Assembly: GCA_003552125.1 (NCBI GenBank)
Contig: PUON01000128.1
Span: 1-34,066 of the forward strand
Direction: 5' to 3'
DNA length: 34,066 nt
DNA from: Dehalococcoidia bacterium
GTDB lineage: Bacteria > Chloroflexota > Dehalococcoidia > GIF9 > AB-539-J10
Shown: positions 14,768-21,908 of the stretch, in pieces
Layout: every line of letters begins with the position of its first letter
Position numbering within the stretch: position 1 is the stretch's first letter
The notes under the pieces: model-generated
Seen by the model: only the letters and a program-made list of their open reading frames with translations
What the model was told of the DNA's origin: nothing
Database searches by the model: none
Made by a program: the position numbers and the translations under genes

Positions 14768-14966
14768 ACTTCCACCTCCAAGAACGTCCTTACCTCTTCT
14801 CTGAATCTCGATTCACTCTAGCATAATTCCTGGACGTCTTGTGAGTACGTGTCCCTATGCTGCTTTTCCTTTGCGAGTAGTTGACCGCCGCAAAGGGCTG
14901 TGATAAGGTGCCTCCTCTGGCTCAGCCTTGGCCACCAGTGAGTCATCCGCACGTTTGGCGACCATT

Positions 14967-14996
14967 CCGGTCGTTTCACTCCACAACAACGACCGG
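14967..14996 (+). terminator. Stem-loop with 9-bp perfect stem and short T-run (terminator or attenuator-like)
   Basis: CCGGTCGTT (14967-14975) and AACGACCGG (14988-14996) form a perfect 9-bp inverted repeat with a 12-base loop, followed by TGTGTTTT (14997-15004). It lies upstream of the methyltransferase start on the plus strand. No plus-strand gene ends here, so it would act in the leader of the downstream gene or be a protein-binding dyad rather than a simple gene-end terminator. Confidence 0.5.
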
Positions 14997-15005
14997 TGTG
15001 TTTTG

Positions 15006-15024
15006 CGGGCAGTCGGCCTGCCCG
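15006..15024 (+). promoter_or_regulatory. Second leader stem-loop abutting the ribosome site
   Basis: CGGGCAG (15006-15012) and CTGCCCG (15018-15024) make a perfect 7-bp stem with a 5-base loop. It ends directly before the AAAGGAGGG ribosome-binding site (15026-15033) of the methyltransferase. Together with the stem-loop at 14967-14996 it suggests a structured leader able to influence transcription or translation. Confidence 0.45.
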
Positions 15025-15037
15025 AAAGGAGGGCAAC

Positions 15038-15667
15038 ATGAGGGATGCGAAGAACAGAGTGCAGTGGGTGTACAGTTCGCCTGACACCGAGGAACTGAGA
15101 CGTCGGTATGATGAGTGGGCGAAGGAGTATGATGCCGACTTGGAACGTGATTTTGGTTGGGAAGGGCCGTCTTTGGCGGTTGACTACCTTGCCAAGTACG
15201 TGCCTGTCTCTGCGGTGATTCTTGATGCTGGCGCTGGTACCGGACTCGTTGGCATCGAACTGGGGAAGCGCGGTTACCAGGATATCTTCGGTATGGATAT
15301 GTCCGACGGTATGCTTGAAGAGGCACGCAAGAAGGGAAGCTATCGTCAACTCGATCGTATGGTCCTTGGGGAGCCATTGGCGTATGGCGATGGACAGTTC
15401 GATGCGGTCATTAGTGTTGGAGTCCTCACGCTCGGGCACGCACCGGCCAACTCTTTCGATGAGATGATTCGTATCACACGCGCCGGCGGCCATATCGTGT
15501 TCAGTCTGCGCCCGGATGTGTATGCGCAGAGCGGCTTCAGGGAGAAGCAGTCTGCCCTTGTTGAGGCTGGCTTGTGGACGCTGGTCGAGGTGTCACCGGA
15601 GGTCAGAATACTGCCGAAGGGAGAACCAGAGGTTGCGCACCAGGTCTGGGTGTACCAGGTTGTGTGA
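15038..15667 (+). CDS. Class I SAM-dependent methyltransferase
   Basis: A 209-residue Rossmann-fold methyltransferase. Motif I is LDAGAGTGL (62-70), the acidic loop is GMDMSDGML (85-93), and the post-motif segment LGEPLAYGDGQFDAV follows. The N-terminal YDEWAKEYD stretch is shared with the Williams-Beuren-region (WBSCR27/METTL27-like) group. The substrate is unknown. The ATG at 15038 has a near-perfect AAAGGAGGG site. A longer frame from 14996 would begin inside the leader stem-loop and is unlikely. The C_GCAxxG_C_C gene follows after 63 bases on the same strand. Confidence 0.87.
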   Translation: MRDAKNRVQWVYSSPDTEELRRRYDEWAKEYDADLERDFGWEGPSLAVDYLAKYVPVSAVILDAGAGTGLVGIELGKRGYQDIFGMDMSDGMLEEARKKGSYRQLDRMVLGEPLAYGDGQFDAVISVGVLTLGHAPANSFDEMIRITRAGGHIVFSLRPDVYAQSGFREKQSALVEAGLWTLVEVSPEVRILPKGEPEVAHQVWVYQVV

Positions 15668-15730
15668 AGTGACGTTCGTGCGACGCGCCGCGCGATGCCG
15701 CGTTCATGAGTTGCAAAGGGGGAACAATAC

Positions 15731-16252
15731 GTGACCGGTAATGCGGATGGAGAAGCCTTACTGCGGCGTGTTGAGACTGAGGCTGCACAGTTGCAACGTG
15801 AATTACACGCCTGTGCAAGATGTACGCTGTACGCGGTTGGACGGAGTCTTCGTCTGGCTGATGATGACTGCCTCGAGGTGGCTTTGAAGACGGCTATACC
15901 GCTGAGTGGCGGGATAGCGGGTACACGCAATCAGTGCGGCGCTCTGATAGGCGGTGTGATGGCTATCGGGCTCGGCATGGTTCAGTACGATGCCCGTACG
16001 GCAAATCCTGAAGCGAGGAAGCCGGTGATGGCTTCGGCCAAGAAGTTGTACCGATGGTTTGAGCGGGAGTTTGGCCACGCAGACTGCTACGATATCCGCG
16101 AAATACACCTCGGACGATTCTTCGACATGGCAGATCCGGAGGAAACCAGGAAGTTTGAGGCAGCGGGCGGGTATGAACTATGCGCAGGTGTGGTGGGAAA
16201 GACAGCACGCAAAGCGGCGGAATTCATCCTCGAGGCTCGTCAGTGTTTGTGA
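15731..16252 (+). CDS. C_GCAxxG_C_C family protein
   Basis: This family of small redox-like proteins is named for its conserved cysteines and is common in anaerobes, often near oxidoreductases. The 173-residue protein has CARC (28-31), the core QCGALIGG (68-75, the GCAxxG-like block), C119 and C151, in the expected order. The start is a GTG with a GGGGGAA ribosome site eight bases ahead. It shares a strand and probably a transcript with the methyltransferase. The four main cysteines suggest a metal or cluster site, but no biochemical function is established. Confidence 0.85.
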   Translation: MTGNADGEALLRRVETEAAQLQRELHACARCTLYAVGRSLRLADDDCLEVALKTAIPLSGGIAGTRNQCGALIGGVMAIGLGMVQYDARTANPEARKPVMASAKKLYRWFEREFGHADCYDIREIHLGRFFDMADPEETRKFEAAGGYELCAGVVGKTARKAAEFILEARQCL

Positions 16253-16275
16253 GACATTGGTGACCCACTCTCGCA

Positions 16276-16289
16276 CGGTGCATGCACCG
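16276..16289. terminator. Perfect 14-base palindrome between converging genes
   Basis: CGGTGCATGCACCG is perfectly self-complementary and can fold into a 5-bp stem with a CATG loop. It lies in the 60-base gap between the converging C_GCAxxG gene and GGDEF gene. There is no T-run on either side, so it is only a weak candidate for a bidirectional terminator. Confidence 0.3.
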
Positions 16290-16312
16290 GCAGCAGACAT
16301 GAGAGTCGTACT

Positions 16313-16951
16313 TCACTGGCTGGTAGCGGAAGGGAAGGGTGCGACCTCGACTCTGTTGCGTCCCACTGACTTGGCGCGGTAGAGAGCGGTGTCGGCACGT
16401 GAAATGAGGAGGTCCTCGTTGTCGGGTGCCGTGTACTCGGCAACGCCGACGCTTACAGTAAGCGGGAACGCTCCTGAAGCGGGATCGGTCATGGGGGTTC
16501 CTTCGATGGATGTCCTGATGCGTTCGCCCATTACGGCTGCACCTGAGGCATCGGTGCTCGGCAGTATGATCAGAAACTCCTCCCCGCCATATCGTCCGAC
16601 GTAGTCGGTCTGCCTTATGCTGCGCTGTAGCACTCTCGCGACCTCCGAGAGGACGCGATCGCCTGTGCGATGGCCCCGGGTATCGTTCACCTGTTTGAAG
16701 TGGTCGATGTCGAGCATGGCGACACTGAGCCTCTCGCCATAGCGCTGCACGTGGATCAGCCATTCAGCCAGCTTCTCCAGAATCGCATGACGGTTGAGCA
16801 GACCGGTAAGAGCGTCGAAGTATGCCAGCCTCTCCAACTGCTGATTCTTCTTCTCAAGCTCACGTTGCATCGTCAGCAGTTGGTTATTGAGCCTGGTGAG
16901 TTCGGCATACACATCTTGGGGGCCGCCAGGCACCTGTGCAGGTGTGCTCAT
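16313..16951 (-). CDS. GGDEF-domain diguanylate cyclase
   Basis: The protein makes the second messenger c-di-GMP from two GTP. Of 212 residues, about 12-42 form a coiled-coil (LNNQLLTMQRELEKKNQQLE), which may drive dimerisation. The GGDEF domain fills 43-205: the FDALTGLLNR entry, DIDHFKQVND (81-90), the active-site GGEEF (122-126), and the inhibitory site RxxD as R113-QT-D116 five residues upstream. Both the active site and product-feedback site are intact. There is no sensor domain of its own. It is encoded 15 bases after the cobalamin-binding protein, which probably supplies the input. Confidence 0.94.
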   Translation of the reverse strand: MSTPAQVPGGPQDVYAELTRLNNQLLTMQRELEKKNQQLERLAYFDALTGLLNRHAILEKLAEWLIHVQRYGERLSVAMLDIDHFKQVNDTRGHRTGDRVLSEVARVLQRSIRQTDYVGRYGGEEFLIILPSTDASGAAVMGERIRTSIEGTPMTDPASGAFPLTVSVGVAEYTAPDNEDLLISRADTALYRAKSVGRNRVEVAPFPSATSQ

Positions 16952-16956
16952 CGTTT

Positions 16957-16974
16957 CCCAGTATACTCACTGGG
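16957..16974 (-). promoter_or_regulatory. Inverted repeat at the junction of B12-sensor and GGDEF genes
   Basis: CCCAGT (16957-16962) and ACTGGG (16969-16974) form a perfect 6-bp stem with a 6-base loop. It spans the stop codon of the cobalamin-binding gene and sits about five bases before the GGDEF ATG. No ribosome site stronger than GGGAA is seen, so this hairpin may tie GGDEF translation to the upstream gene, or may simply be chance. Confidence 0.35.
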
Positions 16975-18031
16975 CGCCCAGGATGTCATGTGCCGCTCTC
17001 AGCGCCTCGAGTGCATCTGTCCCGCATATGTCTGCCTCCATCCTGTTGCAGAGTGCTGGAGCGACAATAAATGGTCGTCCGCCCAGCATTATCCTGAGCT
17101 TTCCGCCGTGTTTGGATGAGCGGATCCACTCAATGAGGTCTCGTGTCTTGTTGAGGTGTGATGTCAGCGTAGTAGAGATAGCGAGCACGTGTGGGGAGTA
17201 TCTGTCCAATGTCGATAGAATTGCCTCTGCAGGGACGTTCGCTCCCAGATAGTGCGTGTCCCATCCATGCAATTCGAATATGTCCGAAACCATGCGTGCC
17301 CCCAATTCATGCATCTCATCTCCGACGCATGTTGCGACAAGCCTGAACCGTGCTTGCGGACTGCTGAAGATGTGACCGTACAACTGGGACATGATCAGTT
17401 GCGTTGCTGCGGTGCAATAGTGTTCGTCCGCCACGCTGATCCTGTTCATCTGCCACAGCCGTCCCACTTCCCATTGGCAAGGTCGGAAGATGTGAAGATA
17501 GATATCTTCTACCGTTGTTCCATTGCCCAAGGCTTCTCCGATGAGGACGCTGGCAGCAGTACGGTCTCCGCGAAGGAGAGCATCGAGGTACTCACGGGCG
17601 GTCTCACCGTGAGGGCGATCGTCGGTGACGAACGGGTCGACCGTATCAGGCACGAGCGGGAGGTACTCCATGGCCTCTCTGACGATGGGCAGTACGGCTG
17701 CCGCATGTTCAGCGGAAAGCGTCTCCTGCACCAGCTCATACGTATAGCGCAGGGTTCCTGGTAGACCTTCGGTCGGCAGCCCCCTGTGGTGGAAGAGCAC
17801 TTTGGCCCAGGCGACGTAATCAACGAACAATGCGGATTCGTTTACGGTGGAGGCATCGGCCAGCACATTGAGATGATAGATGGTATCGCGCACGGCAAGT
17901 TCACGACCCCTCTCCCCGTAGGGTTCCCACAGCGCGCGTTGCCGGTAATACTGCCGCGCCACGATGGCTTCCGCCAGAGCATCAATGTGTCCGCGCAGTT
18001 CGTCGCCTGCACGTGCCGAAGCTTCGAGCAT
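16967..18031 (-). CDS. Cobalamin-binding sensor protein with CarH-type W-x9-EH motif
   Basis: From the ATG at 18031 the protein has 354 residues. The C-terminal half is a B12-binding module: a four-helix cap (about 145-215) with W193 and, exactly nine residues on, E203-H204. It is followed by the flavodoxin-like domain with E-M-H-E-L-G (239-244), where H241 would ligate cobalt. In CarH and LitR photoreceptors the W-x9-EH motif packs on the adenosyl group of adenosylcobalamin and lets light trigger the response. Here there is no MerR DNA-binding domain; residues 1-130 are an unassigned helical region. The ATG at 18031 has AGGAG seven bases ahead; a longer frame to 18160 would run through the promoter. 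It pairs with GGDEF. Confidence 0.88.
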   Translation of the reverse strand: MLEASARAGDELRGHIDALAEAIVARQYYRQRALWEPYGERGRELAVRDTIYHLNVLADASTVNESALFVDYVAWAKVLFHHRGLPTEGLPGTLRYTYELVQETLSAEHAAAVLPIVREAMEYLPLVPDTVDPFVTDDRPHGETAREYLDALLRGDRTAASVLIGEALGNGTTVEDIYLHIFRPCQWEVGRLWQMNRISVADEHYCTAATQLIMSQLYGHIFSSPQARFRLVATCVGDEMHELGARMVSDIFELHGWDTHYLGANVPAEAILSTLDRYSPHVLAISTTLTSHLNKTRDLIEWIRSSKHGGKLRIMLGGRPFIVAPALCNRMEADICGTDALEALRAAHDILGAQ

Positions 18032-18087
18032 GACACACTCCTGCCCTTCGTGACGCGACAGCGCAACAAAGGAGGTAAACTGACCTA

Positions 18088-18117
18088 ATACTACACCCTT
18101 CTGATTCTGAACGGCAA
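18088..18117 (-). promoter_or_regulatory. Promoter for the B12-sensor/GGDEF operon
   Basis: On the minus strand TTGCCG (18112-18117) and TAGTAT (18088-18093) are spaced 18 bases. The expected start near 18081 leaves a leader of about 50 bases before the ATG at 18031. This supports 18031 over the upstream alternative start at 18160. Confidence 0.5.
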
Positions 18118-18286
18118 AGATCGACAGATATAGGACGTGCGTGACTAAGTCCAGCAGCACGTTGATTGGAGGGCCTTTAGCCTTCTGCGCCTATATGGTG
18201 AGCGATGGCTTTCACATCGTCAGGTGGTCCTTCTCACGCGATGAAGCAAGCAAAGCAAAGGGTCAATCGTGCGCGAAGACCGTACC

Positions 18287-18856
18287 CTAACTCTCGTCAA
18301 TCATGATTGTCTTGATCACATCACCCTGTTCGATTTTAAGCAGCACATCCATGCCCTCAATCAACTGTCCAAACACGGAGTGCGCGCCATCGAGGTGTGG
18401 TTGTGGCGCGTGGGTAATGAAGAACTGTGAACCGTTGGTGTTCGGTCCTGCGTTCGCCATGGACAGTGCCCCGGTACCGTGCGCACGGTCGCTGAACTCA
18501 TCCTGGAACTGATATCCGGGTCCTCCGCTGCCTGTGCCCGTCGGATCGCCACCCTGCGCCATGAAGCCAGGGATGACCCTGTGGAATGTGACACCGTCGT
18601 AGAACCCCTCCCTTGAGAGAAAGACGAAGCTGTTCACCGTGACGGGGGCATCAGCGGGAAACAACTCGCATACCATGTTTCCCTTGTTCGTCTGGATGGT
18701 GGCTGTATAGGACTTCCCTGTATCGATGGTCATCGGGGGTGGTGCGTCATATCTCAATGGTCGCGGCTCCTCCTCTTGCTGTGCGCATGCGGTAAGCGCA
18801 AATATTATTATCCCCAGCGCTGCCAGCGCCGTGAACCGTGTGACTTTGCTAGTCAT
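18287..18856 (-). CDS. Cyclophilin-type peptidyl-prolyl isomerase, lipoprotein
   Basis: A cyclophilin that speeds cis-trans isomerisation of proline bonds, here tethered outside the membrane. From the ATG at 18856 it has 189 residues. The signal peptide and lipobox LTAC put the lipidated Cys at 24. A short acidic/proline linker follows, then the cyclophilin core with [15 protein letters not shown], the GxGxGGPGY segment, [17 protein letters not shown] and the [14 protein letters not shown] end. The catalytic Arg (FHR) and the Q-x-x-GG and QFFI residues are present. An earlier in-frame start adds 18 residues before the signal peptide and is not credible. AGGAG lies 11 bases ahead of the ATG. 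Confidence 0.92.
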   Translation of the reverse strand: MTSKVTRFTALAALGIIIFALTACAQQEEEPRPLRYDAPPPMTIDTGKSYTATIQTNKGNMVCELFPADAPVTVNSFVFLSREGFYDGVTFHRVIPGFMAQGGDPTGTGSGGPGYQFQDEFSDRAHGTGALSMANAGPNTNGSQFFITHAPQPHLDGAHSVFGQLIEGMDVLLKIEQGDVIKTIMIDES

Positions 18857-18997
18857 GGGCCAGAATTCTCCTTTCTGTAATTTCGACCTGCAGACGCGTG
18901 CCACCGGCATCCGATCCTCAAGGACGTTCCGCCAGTTGCCTGGTAACTGCCCCGTATAACACTGATGGGAGTAGCGTTCCTTAGCGGCTGGGCGTGT

Positions 18998-19201
18998 TCA
19001 CTCACGCCTTCTTCGGCCCCGATCGGCTTGGAAGCGCTCGTACGTGTCGATCAGGTCGATCTCCCCCAGATAGACCTTGGCAACGAACCAGCCTATCAGC
19101 ACACAGAGGGCCACAATGAGAAAGGCGGCGAATCCCAGCCAGGCTATGATAATGCCCGCAATAAGCCCCGCAACTACCCCGATAGTCTTAGGATGCATCA
19201 T
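18998..19201 (-). CDS. DUF2273 small membrane protein
   Basis: A 67-residue protein with one or two hydrophobic helices (about 7-44), a GEIDLIDTYERFQ segment and a basic RGRRRRE tail. DUF2273 proteins accompany AmaP and Asp23 in Gram-positive envelope-stress operons, which is the context here. The ATG at 19201 has a GGTGGAG site eight bases upstream. A further in-frame start at 19234 would overlap amaP by 17 bases. The function is unknown; it probably helps place the Asp23 scaffold at the membrane. Confidence 0.8.
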   Translation of the reverse strand: MMHPKTIGVVAGLIAGIIIAWLGFAAFLIVALCVLIGWFVAKVYLGEIDLIDTYERFQADRGRRRRE

Positions 19202-19217
19202 TATTGGCTCCACCCCC

Positions 19218-19790
19218 TCACCGTACCGAAACATGGCCGCGCTTGTCGGGATGGTACTTGTACTTGACGTCCACTCGGGCCACCGGCATGCCGGTTAACT
19301 GCTGTATAGTCTCGCGAACCTTAGTCTTCATCTCCGGGTTGATCTCCAGCAGATTGGCACCCAATGCTACGTGTGCGTTACAGTGGACCCGAAGGCCATC
19401 CTGTCTTTCCCGGACATAGCATCGGACATCACGCACACCGTGAATGGTCTCACCGGTGCGCTCCGCCAGAAGACAGAGGCTGTCGTTCTCTATTGTAGCG
19501 ATCCCCTTCTCGGTTACGCTCAGTGTATGAACCACCGATTCGCGCAAAGGCAGAATCTCGGCGAGCAGCAGGGATATCATGCCAACAGCTGCGATCACAG
19601 CCATAGCAATGATCGCCACTCTTGTGGTGCCGGGCGCGTCAGACACCATCTGGAGCTGTGGCTCGAACCACCCCTGCAGGATGTCGGTTGGCCATGCCTG
19701 GATGGCGACTCCAATAGTAACAACCGCTCCGATCAGTACTGCCAGAGTGACCAGTATTGCCAGAATACGGTTGAAAAGGGAGATCATCAT
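19218..19790 (-). CDS. amaP: Alkaline shock response membrane anchor AmaP
   Basis: AmaP anchors the abundant Asp23 protein to the membrane in staphylococci and relatives. The 190-residue protein has two transmembrane helices (about 5-31 and 57-80). A cytoplasmic Asp23-like region follows, with VHCNAHVALGANLLEI and VRETIQQLTGMPVARVDVKY near the end, echoing the neighbouring Asp23 protein. GGAGG lies six bases before the ATG. It sits between asp23 (80 bases upstream) and DUF2273 (16 bases downstream), the usual trio, all on one strand and probably one transcript. Confidence 0.87.
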   Translation of the reverse strand: MMISLFNRILAILVTLAVLIGAVVTIGVAIQAWPTDILQGWFEPQLQMVSDAPGTTRVAIIAMAVIAAVGMISLLLAEILPLRESVVHTLSVTEKGIATIENDSLCLLAERTGETIHGVRDVRCYVRERQDGLRVHCNAHVALGANLLEINPEMKTKVRETIQQLTGMPVARVDVKYKYHPDKRGHVSVR

Positions 19791-19870
19791 CTCGCGCCTC
19801 CACTGCCGCGGTTATCCCATGACTGTGACCCAGTCACGGGATGCTTCATTCTCTTCATTTCCATCAACAA

Positions 19871-20266
19871 CTACTGCACCTTCGGCTGGGGCTTCTGAGG
19901 CTGGATATCAATGCCCACCACGCGGATATTGATCTCCTTCGCAATCAGTCCGGTGAACTCCAGGAGTCGCGCGGCAACCTTCTTCCGCACCTCGTTGATG
20001 ATGTTGGGGATGCTGTATCCGTAATGTACGTTCAACTGCAGATCCACGATACACTCGCGTTTGCCCACCTCGACTGTTACCCCGGACCGGGCCTTTTCCG
20101 CAGCATCGGCGAAAGCCCCGGCGAGCGCTCTACGCACTGTGCTGCGGCCAAGGCTGCCGACGCCAGGTATCTCCTGGGCGGCCATTCCGGCTATGGACGC
20201 CACAACTTCGTCACCGATGATCGTCTCACCGACAAATCCGTGCTCGTTCTTCTTTTCTTCTGCCAT
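19871..20266 (-). CDS. asp23: Asp23/Gls24 family envelope stress protein
   Basis: Asp23/Gls24 proteins form membrane-associated scaffolds linked to cell-wall stress and homeostasis. The 131-residue protein has the family layout: ETIIGDEVVASIAGMAAQEIPGV (14-36), a short variable link, then VTVEVGKRECIVDLQLNVHYGYSIP and the NEVRKKVAARL helix. A strong AAAGGAGG site precedes the ATG. It is first in the asp23-amaP-DUF2273 run and has a good promoter with a long leader upstream. In Firmicutes the operon can be under SigB control; here the promoter looks like a housekeeping type. Confidence 0.9.
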   Translation of the reverse strand: MAEEKKNEHGFVGETIIGDEVVASIAGMAAQEIPGVGSLGRSTVRRALAGAFADAAEKARSGVTVEVGKRECIVDLQLNVHYGYSIPNIINEVRKKVAARLLEFTGLIAKEINIRVVGIDIQPQKPQPKVQ

Positions 20267-20391
20267 AGCTGGACCTCCTTTTCGCTTCTTCCCGAGTGGC
20301 GTCCCTTGACGATCATCAGACTCCCGCGATTGTCACATGCCCGGCATGAGTGTGTGAGGGTTCCTGGTAGTCCGATTAGAACTCTACTCCA

Positions 20392-20419
20392 GTTATCGCC
20401 TCGGAACACCTGTTATCGC
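20392..20419. repeat. Two 8-base direct repeats in the asp23 leader
   Basis: GTTATCGC occurs at 20392-20399 and 20412-20419, 20 bases apart (about two helical turns). Both lie in the leader between the predicted asp23 transcription start and the coding region. The second copy is inside a CCTG/CAGG mini-hairpin. They may be a regulator site. Confidence 0.35.
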
Positions 20420-20464
20420 AGGTCATGAGGTTGGGACAGCTACGTGTCCGCCGAGTCATTCGTC

Positions 20465-20493
20465 AGTTTAGTCCGAGTGCTACGCGGTGTCAA
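20465..20493 (-). promoter_or_regulatory. Strong sigma-70-type promoter of the asp23-amaP operon
   Basis: On the minus strand a consensus TTGACA (20488-20493) is followed after exactly 17 bases by TAAACT (20465-20470). The predicted start near 20458 gives a leader of about 190 bases before asp23, long enough for regulatory structure. The 263-base gap between asp23 and the MFS gene holds this promoter and repeats but no gene I can support. Confidence 0.6.
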
Positions 20494-20496
20494 GGA

Positions 20497-20522
20497 GTGC
20501 CAGAAGTTTGTGTGCCAGAAGT
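20497..20522. repeat. 11-base tandem direct repeat just upstream of the asp23 -35 element
   Basis: GTGCCAGAAGT is repeated perfectly at 20497-20507 and 20512-20522 (15-base period). In promoter orientation it reads as two ACTTCTGGCAC units three bases upstream of the TTGACA. A similar CTCTGG-type repeat flanks the aldo/keto reductase promoter at 28280-28300. Confidence 0.6.
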
Positions 20523-20529
20523 GGGTTAG

Positions 20530-21873
20530 CTAGTCACGTGTTACGTAAGGCGCCTTTCGGGGTTCGCGCAGCATCAATGCGCCGACAAAACCTACTGCCA
20601 TAAGCGCGCAGGGTAGTGCAGTGGCCTGCTGGAATGCCTCCACCGGGTAGTGTCGAATGTCGCCCAGTACCTCTCCCGCCCAGTTCAGGTCGAGGACGTA
20701 GCCGAACAGCGGTTGAATTACCGCAGCTCCTGCGAAAGCCCCCATGTTTATCAGGCCGGAGGACATGCCTCGCACCTCGGGTCGTGCGACGTCTCGTACG
20801 GTTGCGAAGGCGATCGGCATGGTGCCAACGTTGAACCCGATGATGAACGATATGGGCCAGAACGCCGTCAGCGGAGGCTTGCCGCCGTTCCAGAGGACGA
20901 TGAGAAGGAACCCCACCAGTGAGATGAAAGTCGCTGCCATAATCGGTACGCGGCGGCTGTGGATGCGGTCGGATATGAACCCCAACGCCGATGTGCCTAT
21001 GATGGCCCCTATGGCCGACACCAGAGCAAAGGACGCAGCGTAATCCCTGGTGACTCCGTACGTCTGCATGAGATATACCACCAGCCAGTTCAAGAAGAAG
21101 GTGGCATAGGAGCCATAGGTTCCCATCGCTACGAGAAACAGTGGCCACAGCTTCCTGTTGCGCAGCACTTCATGCATTCGCTGGCAGATCCCGGACTGCG
21201 GCTTGTGTTGGGCGCCCTCCTGTGACGCCTCTCCCTCTATCTCCGCAATGGAGGGGAGCCCAGCCTTTTTCGGGGAATCCTTGACGATGAACCAGTTCAA
21301 TAAGGCCACCATCAGACTCACGACCGCCGCCGTTATGAATGACATGCGCCAGCCTATCGCAATTATGAGGAGTGCGAGGGGAGTAGCGGCAAGGAGCTGT
21401 CCGCTGTTGTTTATGGCTCCTGAGAGTCCGGTTACGGTTGCAACCTCGCTCGAGCGAAACCAGTTCATTATGACTTTCAACGCGCTCAGCCACGCCAGGG
21501 AAGCCCCAAAACTGACTATTACACGGCCGATGTACAGCACACCAAAGGTGGGAGCGAGTCCCATTATGACGCTGCCTGCAGTGGTGAGCACGAGGCCGAA
21601 GGTGATGGTCTTGCGTGGCCCCATCGTATCGGCGAATGTGCCTGATGGCAGTTGCATCGCCGCGTACACGTAGAAATAGACTGCCCCCAGGCTGCCGAAT
21701 GCAGCGGCGGTGAGATCGAAATCGGCCATGATACGGTCAGCCATCGGAGCCATCGCTGCTCGGTGGAACAGGCCCACGGTGTGCGACAGCACCGCCACGA
21801 ACCAGATACGCCACCGCTGCCGATAGGCCTTGGCCATCATCTCGGTCCAACGCGGGTGATTCGTTTTCAGCAT
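20530..21873 (-). CDS. MFS transporter (anion/organic-acid-type)
   Basis: A 12-helix major facilitator protein of 447 residues. The loop-2 motif A appears as SGTFADTMGPRK (77-88), and the N-terminal helix 1 region resembles the anion:cation symporter and sugar-acid (ExuT/GudP-like) groups, although the exact substrate cannot be read. A central cytoplasmic loop (about 213-233) separates the two six-helix halves. It begins 35 bases after the HpaI-type aldolase gene on the same strand. The pair suggests uptake and cleavage of a sugar-acid or aromatic breakdown product. The start at 21873 lacks a good ribosome site; an in-frame ATG 11 codons later is possible. Confidence 0.85.
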   Translation of the reverse strand: MLKTNHPRWTEMMAKAYRQRWRIWFVAVLSHTVGLFHRAAMAPMADRIMADFDLTAAAFGSLGAVYFYVYAAMQLPSGTFADTMGPRKTITFGLVLTTAGSVIMGLAPTFGVLYIGRVIVSFGASLAWLSALKVIMNWFRSSEVATVTGLSGAINNSGQLLAATPLALLIIAIGWRMSFITAAVVSLMVALLNWFIVKDSPKKAGLPSIAEIEGEASQEGAQHKPQSGICQRMHEVLRNRKLWPLFLVAMGTYGSYATFFLNWLVVYLMQTYGVTRDYAASFALVSAIGAIIGTSALGFISDRIHSRRVPIMAATFISLVGFLLIVLWNGGKPPLTAFWPISFIIGFNVGTMPIAFATVRDVARPEVRGMSSGLINMGAFAGAAVIQPLFGYVLDLNWAGEVLGDIRHYPVEAFQQATALPCALMAVGFVGALMLREPRKAPYVTRD

Positions 21874-21908
21874 AATCCGAATGTTCGAGCTTTCGGGCGC
21901 GGCCTCCG

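Noticed and set aside
14855-15930. Long minus-strand frames opposite the methyltransferase and C_GCAxxG genes
   Set aside because: They mirror codon structure of well-supported plus-strand genes and show no domain pattern.
18068-18080. AAAGGAGGT-like ribosome site on the plus strand
   Set aside because: No coding frame with family features follows on that strand; it is a chance match within the minus-strand operon leader.
18032-18160. Upstream start extending the cobalamin-binding protein by 43 residues
   Set aside because: A TTGCCG-18-TAGTAT promoter lies inside the extension, and AGGAG precedes the ATG at 18031.
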